A stretch of 26,282 bases of DNA, from IMG/VR virus record IMGVR_UViG_3300044636_000552, positions 1 to 26,282 of that record; one strand, given 5' to 3'. A model generated the notes under the pieces. The model searched no databases. It saw only the letters and a list, made by a program, of their open reading frames with translations, and was not told where the DNA came from. Position numbers and translations under genes: made by a program. The stretch's first letter is position 1. Every line of letters begins with the position of its first letter. Below, one piece after another: positions 1-5,178 of this stretch. The stretch is from a virus.

Positions 1-1
1 G

Positions 2-262
2 GCTGCCGCCGATTGGAGCCAGTGCCCGTATCGGGAGTGGCACACGGGGCACTTCCACTCTCAGGCAGCCGAGTGGCAACGCCCGATCGAAACGCTCGAC
101 GGCGTGATCGTGCGGACGGCCCCAGCACTCTGCCCGCCGGATGACTGGCACAGCGTGAACGGATTCATCGGCAGTAGACAGGCATGCGAAACATTCATCT
201 ACAGCCCGGAGGGAGGGCTGACGGCGATGCACGTTTCAAGACTTCAGAAAGGGACTACATGA
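2..262 (+). CDS. 5'-truncated hypothetical phage protein
   Basis: An open frame runs from the window edge to a TGA at 260-262, giving the last 86 residues of a protein whose start lies outside the window. It is rich in Trp, His and Cys, with WSQCPYREWH near its visible start. GC-rich third positions support coding. Its stop overlaps the next start as ATGA (259-262), the junction style used throughout this genome, which supports it being a real upstream operon member. I do not recognise the family. Confidence 0.6.
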   Translation, partial: AAADWSQCPYREWHTGHFHSQAAEWQRPIETLDGVIVRTAPALCPPDDWHSVNGFIGSRQACETFIYSPEGGLTAMHVSRLQKGTT

Positions 263-633
263 CAGCGGCGTATTGTGAAGGGCGATGCCTCGGCGACTCG
301 CTCCTGGCGGAAGACGTTCACCCGACGAGCCAGGCGTTCTTCGACCTGTGCGACTCGCTGAAGGAAATGCACCGGCGGAAGTCGAGAGACTACGGCTGCC
401 CGACAGGCGGCGATCCCCTGGCCAACATTCGCAACGGCGCGAAGTTCGTGGGCATCCCGTCGTGGAAGGGCGCGATGGTTCGCCTGTCCGACAAGGTGAC
501 ACGGCTTGCCAGCTACAACGCCACGGGCCGGCTGGAGAACGAGAGCCTCGAAGACAACCTCTTCGATCTCGCCAGCTACAGCCTGCTCGCCCTCTTGCTG
601 CACCGCGAGGAGCGTGATGGAAAAGTTGACTGA
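259..633 (+). CDS. DUF1599 / Nmad1-like nucleotide-modification-associated protein
   Basis: About 124 residues from ATG 259. The core reads F..LCDSLKEMHRRKSRDYG, then DPLANIRNG..FVGIP, then a helical segment with RLSDKVTRL and a late ESLEDNLFDLASYSLLALLL helix. That order (KxxDYG, RLxDKxxRL, ESLxDxxxDLAxY) is typical of DUF1599, a phage family named for association with nucleotide-modification genes; its activity is not established. I chose ATG 259 over an in-frame ATG at 184 because 259 has the ribosome site AGAAAGGGAC (246-255) and forms an ATGA junction with the upstream gene. The same ribosome site precedes the integrase and RecT-like genes. The family call is by motif reading. Confidence 0.7.
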   Translation: MTAAYCEGRCLGDSLLAEDVHPTSQAFFDLCDSLKEMHRRKSRDYGCPTGGDPLANIRNGAKFVGIPSWKGAMVRLSDKVTRLASYNATGRLENESLEDNLFDLASYSLLALLLHREERDGKVD

Positions 634-796
634 CGCCTACCTGCAGCAATGCGAGTTCGACGCTCGCAAGTTCTCGGGCTGCTGGGACCAGGGCACCTCG
701 GGCACGCTGGCGGCCCATGTGATGCGTCTGCTGGCTGAGCTCTCCCGCACGCGCGGAGACCTGGCCGTGGAGCGGGCGCGGCGAGTGGATTCATGA
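617..796 (+). CDS. small hypothetical protein, 59 aa
   Basis: ATG 617 lies inside the end of the preceding gene (stop 631-633), with GAGGAGCG just upstream as ribosome site. The product starts MEKLTDAYLQQCEFDARKFS and ends in a helical segment (LLAELSRTRGDLAVERARR). It resembles small helical phage proteins found in operons but has no motif I can name. It is the last gene of this rightward operon before the converging integrase. Confidence 0.55.
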   Translation: MEKLTDAYLQQCEFDARKFSGCWDQGTSGTLAAHVMRLLAELSRTRGDLAVERARRVDS

Positions 797-875
797 GCCG
801 GGCGGCGGGTAGAGGCGGCGCAGGGTTTTCTCCCTTTCCCCCGCGTCGCCTCCCCGCTTGCTCGGCTGACATACG
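797..875. other. convergent gap between operon and integrase
   Basis: No gene is supported here. GGCGGCGC (814-821) can pair with GCGTCGCC (843-850) through 8 bp with one G-U, enclosing AGGG and CCCT that could form a small inner stem. This might act as a bidirectional transcription stop, but no clear U-run follows. Gaps next to integrase genes often hold attP; no core site can be recognised without the host junction. Confidence 0.25.
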
Positions 876-1781
876 TCAAGCGGCCGGCGGCCGGTCGCCG
901 AGATCCAGCGGCGGGAGCACGGTTCGCTCCTGCGGGCAGATCGCCGGATCGACGTATACCTCTTGCATTGCAGGGTCGGCGTGATCGAGCAGCTGCGTTG
1001 CTGCGGCCCGTCCGCCGGCCAGGGCTGCGTAGGACGCCGCAGTACGCCGGAACCCGTGGAAGCCCCTGTATCGCACGCCTGCGAGCCTACAGAGGAGTTT
1101 CAGGCTGTTCCATTGGGCTCGGCTCTTGCGGTCCCAAGGCCACACAAGATCGTCTGGCTGCCCCTTCTGCGTCGCCAGCATGGCGGCGAGCTCTGGCGTT
1201 ATGTCTCGCTCAATGTCCCGCGTGCGTCCCTTGCGCGTCTCGCCCAAGAAGACGAGCTTGCGGCGGTCGAGATCCACTTGGCCCCACCGCAGCGACGTGA
1301 GGGCCGTAAACCGCTCGCCGGTGCAGTACGCGGCATAGAGCACGGTCGGCCACCACCAGGCCGAAGGCTTGCCGCCCGTCTTGCCTTTGCGGCATTTGCC
1401 CCGCACGACAAGCTTCGCCACGTCCTCTGTTGTGTAGGCCCGGCCCGTGGGCAGACGCACCGGCACCTTGATGCGGGGAAGTTCGGGAAACTCGTTCACC
1501 CATTTTTTCCTGGCGGCTAGGTTCCAGGCTGCCTGAATCATCACCTTGTCTTTCTGGACACTGGCCGCGCTGGGTTTCTTGCCTTTCCAGCCGACAGTGT
1601 CCGCCCGCCACCGCAGGTAGCGTGAAATCACCAAGTCATCGAGGTCTGCGATCGTCGGCTCCCTGCCCAAGAACCGGGACAGCCTGTCGTTCAGCCCCCT
1701 GTACAGCGATACAGTTTTGGCGTCGAGATTGCGAAGTGTGGCATACCGCTCGATAAGGTCGGAAAACGTGAGTAGATTCAT
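876..1781 (-). CDS. int: tyrosine-family integrase
   Basis: Tyrosine recombinase of 301 aa that would catalyse site-specific integration and excision. Residues 1-105 form the helical SAM-like core-binding part; the catalytic domain follows. Visible catalytic residues are Arg157 (TGERFTALTSLRW), Lys184 in the beta-hairpin (GETRKGRTRDI), the HxxR box His242-Gly-Phe-Arg245, His267 (LLDHADP) and nucleophile Tyr276 (MQEVYVDP), so the site looks complete. The start at 1781 is supported by AGAAAGGGAC on the minus strand (1787-1796). It is the only leftward gene in the window and diverges from the HTH gene at 1933, as in temperate-phage control regions. Confidence 0.93.
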   Translation of the reverse strand: MNLLTFSDLIERYATLRNLDAKTVSLYRGLNDRLSRFLGREPTIADLDDLVISRYLRWRADTVGWKGKKPSAASVQKDKVMIQAAWNLAARKKWVNEFPELPRIKVPVRLPTGRAYTTEDVAKLVVRGKCRKGKTGGKPSAWWWPTVLYAAYCTGERFTALTSLRWGQVDLDRRKLVFLGETRKGRTRDIERDITPELAAMLATQKGQPDDLVWPWDRKSRAQWNSLKLLCRLAGVRYRGFHGFRRTAASYAALAGGRAAATQLLDHADPAMQEVYVDPAICPQERTVLPPLDLGDRPPAA

Positions 1782-1806
1782 GGTCGGTCCCTTTCTTGCC
1801 CAGTAG

Positions 1807-1820
1807 TGTACATAAGTACA
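1807..1820. promoter_or_regulatory. palindrome in the integrase leader/promoter region
   Basis: TGTAC-ATAA-GTACA is a perfect 5+4+5 inverted repeat 26 bp upstream of the integrase start. It overlaps AT-richer minus-strand DNA (TACTTATGTA) that could serve as the integrase -10 region. A regulator site is the obvious guess; no binding protein can be assigned. Confidence 0.4.
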
Positions 1821-1898
1821 ACTCCCGCCGCCTCCACTCGAACATTGCCCCGGCGGTCGATCCTACGGTGGGTCGGCTGACCGGGGCAAGCGGCGGAT

Positions 1899-1926
1899 TT
1901 GACGCCGCTATTTCCGGCGTTAGTAT
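1899..1926 (+). promoter_or_regulatory. promoter for the HTH gene, possibly leaderless
   Basis: TTGACG (1899-1904), a 16-bp spacer and TAGTAT (1921-1926) form a sigma70-like promoter. The predicted start of transcription, about 7 bp past the -10, falls on the ATG at 1933, so the transcript may have no leader. The DNA also holds TGACGCC (1900-1906) facing GGCGTTA (1916-1922), half-sites resembling the TAACGCC operator half-site found at the other early promoters, but with a 9-bp gap. Confidence 0.55.
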
Positions 1927-1932
1927 TGGGGC

Positions 1933-2169
1933 ATGGTTTTGGCACTACCCGAAGGCAAGAAGCTGATTTCCACCGCTGAGGCGGCGAAGATCCTTGGCGT
2001 GACCATGGGCCGCATGCGGCAGTTGGCGATCGCCGGGCCGAAAAAGGGCGGCCTTCACTCTTGGCTGGCCGCACCGACCGCCCGCGTCTTTGACGAGGTC
2101 GAGGTAAAGAAGCGGGCCGGCTCGACGCAAAAGACCGGCCGGAAGGCTGGCGGCTTCAAGGCCAACTAG
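1933..2169 (+). CDS. small HTH DNA-binding protein (MerR/excisionase-like)
   Basis: A 78-residue protein. Residues 11-58 read as a helix-turn-helix/wing module: STAEAAKILGVTMGRMRQL, then AGPKKGG..S.L and ARVFDEVEVKKRA, the layout of MerR-type excisionase and AlpA-like proteins where a first HTH is followed by a wing and an F/Y-x-x-x-x-V segment. The tail is Lys/Arg-rich. No SD is visible; the promoter -10 ends 7 bp before the ATG, suggesting leaderless translation. Divergence from int fits an excisionase, a directionality factor or a small repressor; the sequence does not decide which. Confidence 0.6.
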   Translation: MVLALPEGKKLISTAEAAKILGVTMGRMRQLAIAGPKKGGLHSWLAAPTARVFDEVEVKKRAGSTQKTGRKAGGFKAN

Positions 2170-2216
2170 CGTTTCCTGCGGGAAAACAGCCCAGAAAAAA
2201 ATCTTTTTCTCACCCC

Positions 2217-2244
2217 TTGCACGTTCTAACGCCGACGCTAGAAT
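2217..2244 (+). promoter_or_regulatory. early rightward promoter with built-in operator
   Basis: TTGCAC (2217-2222), a 16-bp spacer and TAGAAT (2239-2244) make a strong sigma70-like promoter. An A/T tract at 2193-2210 sits where an UP element would lie. The 14-bp inverted repeat TAACGCCGACGCTA (2227-2240) fills the spacer and enters the -10, so a bound protein should block polymerase. It would drive the small gene at 2297 and genes beyond. Confidence 0.7.
2227..2240. promoter_or_regulatory. operator copy 1
   Basis: TAACGCCGACGCTA is a pseudo-palindrome with half-sites TAACGCC and TAGCGTC (consensus TARCGYC). It is identical to the copy at 2737-2750 and one base different from the copy at 2710-2723. 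It lies between the -35 and -10 of the promoter at 2217. Confidence 0.65.
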
Positions 2245-2296
2245 ACGGGCGTCGGGCACATGAGACCTGACGCAACGCCAACTGGGAGACGAAACA

Positions 2297-2467
2297 ATGA
2301 ACGCCCTGATCAGCAACGACCGCGTGGTGGCCATCGAGGTTCGCGGCGAGACTCGCTACTTCATCGCCATGGGCCGCCCTGGCTTTAATCTTCCGGCGAA
2401 CAACCGGAAGGGCTACGCCACGGCCAAGGCTGCCGAGGCCGCCAGCCTCCGCTGCGAGCGGGCCTGA
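2297..2467 (+). CDS. small hypothetical protein, 56 aa
   Basis: ATG 2297 has GGGAG 9 bp upstream. The product starts MNALISNDRVVAIEVRGETR and ends with an Ala-rich helix (ATAKAAEAASLRCERA). GC-rich third positions, a good ribosome site and a strong promoter about 50 bp upstream support it as the first gene of the early rightward transcript. First-position early genes of this size often encode regulators or host-takeover factors, but nothing here identifies a function. Confidence 0.6.
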   Translation: MNALISNDRVVAIEVRGETRYFIAMGRPGFNLPANNRKGYATAKAAEAASLRCERA

Positions 2468-2485
2468 GAAAACACAAAGGTGGGG

Positions 2486-2519
2486 CCACCCGGCCAGCCG
2501 ACAGCAGCGAAACGGGTGG
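2486..2519 (+). other. hairpin between two small early genes
   Basis: CCACCCG (2486-2492) pairs perfectly with CGGGTGG (2513-2519) around a 20-base loop. No U-run follows, so it is not a standard terminator. It could be an mRNA stability or processing element, or chance in GC-rich DNA. Confidence 0.25.
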
Positions 2520-2559
2520 CAATCGCACAGCGGACTTTACGGCCAAGGAGGGCCACGCC

Positions 2560-2703
2560 ATGAAACGCCAGTGGAATGCCGCCATGAAATCCCTGCTTCT
2601 GATCCGCGTCGGCCAGGAGCTCGGCACGTCGAGCGAGTTAGCCCAGACGATCGCCCACTCGATTGACTTCGTTCTGGGCACGCTCGCCCGTTTTCTTAGT
2701 TGA
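2560..2703 (+). CDS. small hypothetical protein, 47 aa
   Basis: ATG 2560 is preceded by a near-ideal AAGGAGG (2545-2551). The product MKRQWNAAMKSLLLIRVGQE... looks like two short amphipathic helices with no membrane-length hydrophobic run. Its TGA stop (2701-2703) lies inside the -35 hexamer of the next promoter, so this gene ends exactly at the next control element. Function unknown. Confidence 0.5.
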   Translation: MKRQWNAAMKSLLLIRVGQELGTSSELAQTIAHSIDFVLGTLARFLS

Positions 2704-2727
2704 CAGTTCTAACGCCGCCGCTATGTT
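2700..2727 (+). promoter_or_regulatory. second early promoter with built-in operator
   Basis: A perfect TTGACA (2700-2705), a 16-bp spacer and TATGTT (2722-2727). The operator copy TAACGCCGCCGCTA (2710-2723) occupies the same place between the hexamers as at the promoter at 2217. This repeated promoter-operator architecture argues for common repression. Confidence 0.7.
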
Positions 2728-2736
2728 GCCACGATC

Positions 2737-2750
2737 TAACGCCGACGCTA
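2737..2750. promoter_or_regulatory. operator copy 3
   Basis: TAACGCCGACGCTA, identical to copy 1 and 27 bp downstream of copy 2, so two dimers could bind side by side. A weaker promoter-like pair, TTGCCA (2726-2731) with a 17-bp spacer to TAACTA (2749-2754), would place this copy in the same position relative to its hexamers. Confidence 0.6.
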
Positions 2751-2797
2751 ACTACTGTACGAAGTTTCGACTCCCCTCATTTTGTTGGTCTGCCCCC

Positions 2798-2825
2798 TTG
2801 ACGCTTGAGTATACGTCCTTACAGT
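2798..2825 (+). promoter_or_regulatory. promoter upstream of the 84-aa gene
   Basis: TTGACG (2798-2803), a 16-bp spacer and TACAGT (2820-2825), with a predicted start about 20 bp before ATG 2852. No TAACGCC operator is present here, unlike the two promoters just upstream, so it may be independently regulated or constitutive. Confidence 0.45.
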
Positions 2826-2851
2826 ACGCCACCCACACGAAAGGATTCGCC

Positions 2852-3106
2852 ATGAATGACGCCCACGAAAACGAGTACGCCGCCGCTGTCGCCGGCATGC
2901 AGGAAACGTACGGCAGCCCCCGCCACGCTGACACATACGCCGTTGGCGATCACATCACGTTTCGCATGCGTGGCTGGTCTGATCGCTCGTACGACGATGG
3001 CCGCGTCATCAACCACCACGACGGCCGGCTGATCGTGGAGACGGCCAGCGACATCGTGGAGCTCGACCCGAGGCCGTGGCCCACGGGGAACGTGCTGCCG
3101 TTTTGA
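2852..3106 (+). CDS. hypothetical protein, 84 aa
   Basis: ATG 2852 is preceded by AAAGGA at good spacing; a longer in-frame extension upstream would read through the promoters and is rejected. The product begins MNDAHENEYAAAVAGMQETY and then has a beta-like part (YAVGDHITFRMRG, DDGRVINHHDGRLIVET, DIVELDPRPW) that resembles a small barrel such as an SH3/KOW-type fold. That fold is only an impression. It precedes the recombination gene in the same transcript. Confidence 0.65.
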   Translation: MNDAHENEYAAAVAGMQETYGSPRHADTYAVGDHITFRMRGWSDRSYDDGRVINHHDGRLIVETASDIVELDPRPWPTGNVLPF

Positions 3107-3115
3107 ACACAGGAG

Positions 3116-3130
3116 CCCGGTGGAACCGGG
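3116..3130 (+). other. short hairpin before the RecT-like gene
   Basis: CCCGGT-GGA-ACCGGG is a perfect 6-bp stem with a 3-base loop, 10 bp after the preceding stop. No U-run follows. It may be an RNA-stability element; weak evidence. Confidence 0.25.
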
Positions 3131-3205
3131 ATTGCCCAGGAAGGGACCAACCAGCCAACGCAGGACGCTGAGGCTGGCATTTCACATCGCAGAAAGGGAC
3201 GCGAC

Positions 3206-4057
3206 ATGACAACGGAAATCAGCACAAACACGGCACCAGCGAGAGGGTTGGCTCTCGCTTCATTTGAGGACGCATTTCGGTTTTCAAAGATGGTGGCGGC
3301 GAGCGAGTTCGCCCCAAAGGATTTCAGGGGCAAGCCTGAGTCCTGCATGCTCGCCATCCAGCACGGCAGCGAAGTGGGCCTCTCCCCCATGCAGTCGCTC
3401 CAGAGCATTGCCGTCATCAACGGCAGGCCGACGATCTGGGGCGACGCCGCCTTGGCCCTGGTGCAGTCGAGCCCGGTCTGCGAGTACGTCCGCGAGTACA
3501 CCGAGGGCGAAGGCGAAACGCTAGCGGCCGTCTGCGAGGCGAAGCGTCGAGGATACCCACAGCCCACCGTGGTGCGGTTCTCGATGGCAGACGCCAAGCG
3601 GGCCGGCTTGGCTGGCAAGTCTGGCCCGTGGTCGCAGTACCCGGCCAGGATGCTGACGCTGCGAGCCCGAGGCTTCGCCCTGCGTAACGCCTTCGCAGAC
3701 GCTCTGCGTGGGCTGATCACGGCCGAGGAAGCCCAGGACTACCCGACGCCACAGCATACGCCTGTCACGCAGCCCGAGGCTGTGTATGCGAAGACTGCCG
3801 AGCAGGCCAAGCCCGAGGACATGACCAAGGCCCGCCGAGCGATCGCCGCAGCCAAGGCCGTGGATCGTCTGCGGCAGATTCACGCCACCGTCAGCGAACG
3901 GCTAGACGCTGGGTTCTACACGCCGACGCAGGCAAGCGAGCTGGTCGAGCTCATCGACACGCGCATCGAGCTGCTGACGCCGCGTGGCGACGCATACGAG
4001 GACAACGGCAGCGAGCACTTCGACGCAGCCGAGATCGAAGCGGAGGCCCGAGCATGA
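3206..4057 (+). CDS. RecT-like phage recombination protein
   Basis: 283 aa. Residues about 48-190 carry the pattern CMLAIQHGSEVGLSPMQSLQ, INGRPTIWGDAALALVQ, an FSMADAKRAGL segment, then SGPWSQYPARML and RARGFALRNAFADALRGL. This layout (GLSPMQAL, vINGrPtlwgD, ddAkrAGL, w..yP.rML..RA) is common in phage proteins annotated as RecT-type single-strand annealing proteins. The C-terminal third is Ala/Glu-rich and helical. AGAAAGGGAC (3191-3200) is its ribosome site. It would promote annealing of single-stranded DNA during phage recombination; the RusA resolvase downstream fits that. RecT assignment is by pattern and would need a profile search. Confidence 0.65.
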   Translation: MTTEISTNTAPARGLALASFEDAFRFSKMVAASEFAPKDFRGKPESCMLAIQHGSEVGLSPMQSLQSIAVINGRPTIWGDAALALVQSSPVCEYVREYTEGEGETLAAVCEAKRRGYPQPTVVRFSMADAKRAGLAGKSGPWSQYPARMLTLRARGFALRNAFADALRGLITAEEAQDYPTPQHTPVTQPEAVYAKTAEQAKPEDMTKARRAIAAAKAVDRLRQIHATVSERLDAGFYTPTQASELVELIDTRIELLTPRGDAYEDNGSEHFDAAEIEAEARA

Positions 4058-4305
4058 GCCACGACATCGAGCCCGACGAGGACCGCATGCAGGCCCAGCG
4101 GCGCGAGTGGAAGCGTCTTGATGACCTGGCGGCCGAGATCGTTGCCGAGCGGGCGACCATGCAGACCGACATCGGCAAGGTGCTCGAGGACGGCCCGCCG
4201 TCACCGTTCATCGTTGACGTTGGCATTTACACAAGCAGGCGCGACCGCGAAGCGATCCAGCGAGAGGAAGACCGGATTACACGCCTGGAGCAAATGGGCC
4301 GCTAG
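4054..4305 (+). CDS. hypothetical coiled protein, 83 aa
   Basis: Starts in an ATGA overlap with the RecT-like gene. The product is highly charged and helical (EDRMQAQRREWKRLDDLAAE near the start, DREAIQREEDRITRLEQMG at the end) with a short central hydrophobic stretch (PSPFIVDVGIY). Translational coupling to the recombination gene suggests a partner role, but no domain is recognisable. Confidence 0.65.
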   Translation: MSHDIEPDEDRMQAQRREWKRLDDLAAEIVAERATMQTDIGKVLEDGPPSPFIVDVGIYTSRRDREAIQREEDRITRLEQMGR

Positions 4306-4459
4306 CACACAGCCGGCACGCGATTGCCACAGCGGCCTGAGCATTGGGCCGCATTCGCCGCCAAGCAGGAGTGGCGCGTAACCACTGCAGCCGCAGCTCT
4401 GCCTCCCAGGGTGAAGCGGCCGACGCCCGGCGTATCCGGGCCAATACACGGAGGTTGGA
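4306..4459. other. intergenic gap with a hairpin before the wHTH gene
   Basis: No convincing gene. GCCCGG (4425-4430) and CCGGGC (4436-4441) form a perfect 6-bp stem with loop CGTAT, ending 8 bp before the GGAGG ribosome site (4450-4454) of the next gene. No strong promoter hexamers were seen. Confidence 0.3.
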
Positions 4460-4762
4460 ATGTCAGACTACTTCAGCGAATCGCTCGACACGCTGCCGCT
4501 GTTTCGCCGCACAGACCCGGTGACGAGCAAGGCCGCAGCGGCTGACGCGAAGACGTTCAGAGGCGAGCACCACGCGGCGATCCTCGAGGCCCTGAGCCAA
4601 GGCCCGGCCGGGGCCAGCGGCATTGCGGCACGGTGTGGGCTTGGGCCTCACCAGATCGGCAAGAGGCTGCACGAGCTCGCCAAGTGCGGGCGGATCGCAG
4701 AGACGGGCAACATTGTCACCAGCGCTAGCGGGCGCGGCGAACGGGAATGGAGGGTGTCGTGA
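4460..4762 (+). CDS. winged-helix DNA-binding protein
   Basis: 100 aa with GGAGG six bases before ATG 4460. After an N-terminal tail containing DPVTSKAAAADAKTFRGEHH, residues about 38-95 follow a winged-helix plan: ILEALSQGPAGASGIAARCG, GPHQIGKRLHELAKCGRI, then a wing and REWRV. The D-x-V/x-T-S-x-x-A-A lead followed by a wHTH is common in small phage regulators near replication genes. It probably binds DNA; its target is unknown. Confidence 0.65.
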   Translation: MSDYFSESLDTLPLFRRTDPVTSKAAAADAKTFRGEHHAAILEALSQGPAGASGIAARCGLGPHQIGKRLHELAKCGRIAETGNIVTSASGRGEREWRVS

Positions 4763-5178
4763 ATATTTACCCATACCGCTGTGTATCTCAAAACGCTGAG
4801 CTGCTTTACCTGTTAAGCGACGGCCTGCACGTCAAGGTTGGCAGGACTCGCAGAAGAATAGGAACACGAGTTTCCGCCCTGCAAACCGGATGTCCTCGTC
4901 GCATCAAAGCAATTGTGTCAGTCGAAATCCCACTGTGTGCGGCAGAGGCGGAGAACTACTGCCATCGGATGCTTGGCCCTTTTAAGACCGTTGGCGAATG
5001 GTTTAAGTGCAGCCTTGATGATGCGTTTAGCGCAATGCTTGTTGCTGCATCTGCATATGTTGGCAGCTGTTGGTTTGTTCACGACCTTAGTAACAAGTGC
5101 AGGTTTGAGAGAGCAATGGAGCAGCACAGGCGAAATTGGCACGGGATTAAGGAGGCCACGAATGGCACGCAAGCCTGA
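4759..5178 (+). CDS. T5orf172 / GIY-YIG-like nuclease-domain protein
   Basis: 139 aa from GTG 4759, which overlaps the previous stop as GTGA and has GGAGGG five bases upstream; an in-frame ATG at 4747 lacks such a site. The domain reads LLYLLSDGLHVKVGRT, RVSALQTGCP, AEAENYCHRMLGPF and VGEWFKC, matching the T5orf172/MUG113 branch of the GIY-YIG superfamily (Y..G..VKIG, RL..LQTGCP, E...H..F, GEWF). Such proteins are often mobile or homing-type nucleases. Third positions are clearly more A/T-rich than neighbouring genes (runs such as GTTGTTGCATCTGCATATG), suggesting later acquisition. Confidence 0.72.
   Translation: MNIYPYRCVSQNAELLYLLSDGLHVKVGRTRRRIGTRVSALQTGCPRRIKAIVSVEIPLCAAEAENYCHRMLGPFKTVGEWFKCSLDDAFSAMLVAASAYVGSCWFVHDLSNKCRFERAMEQHRRNWHGIKEATNGTQA

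Noticed and set aside
793-984. Plus-strand frame starting in an ATGA overlap after the 59-aa gene
   Set aside because: Most of it overlaps the integrase 3' end in antisense, and the product is low-complexity Arg/Gly/Ser-rich.
4324-4545. TTG-initiated frame in the gap before the winged-helix gene
   Set aside because: It runs out of frame through the winged-helix gene, has no ribosome site, and has a low-complexity product.
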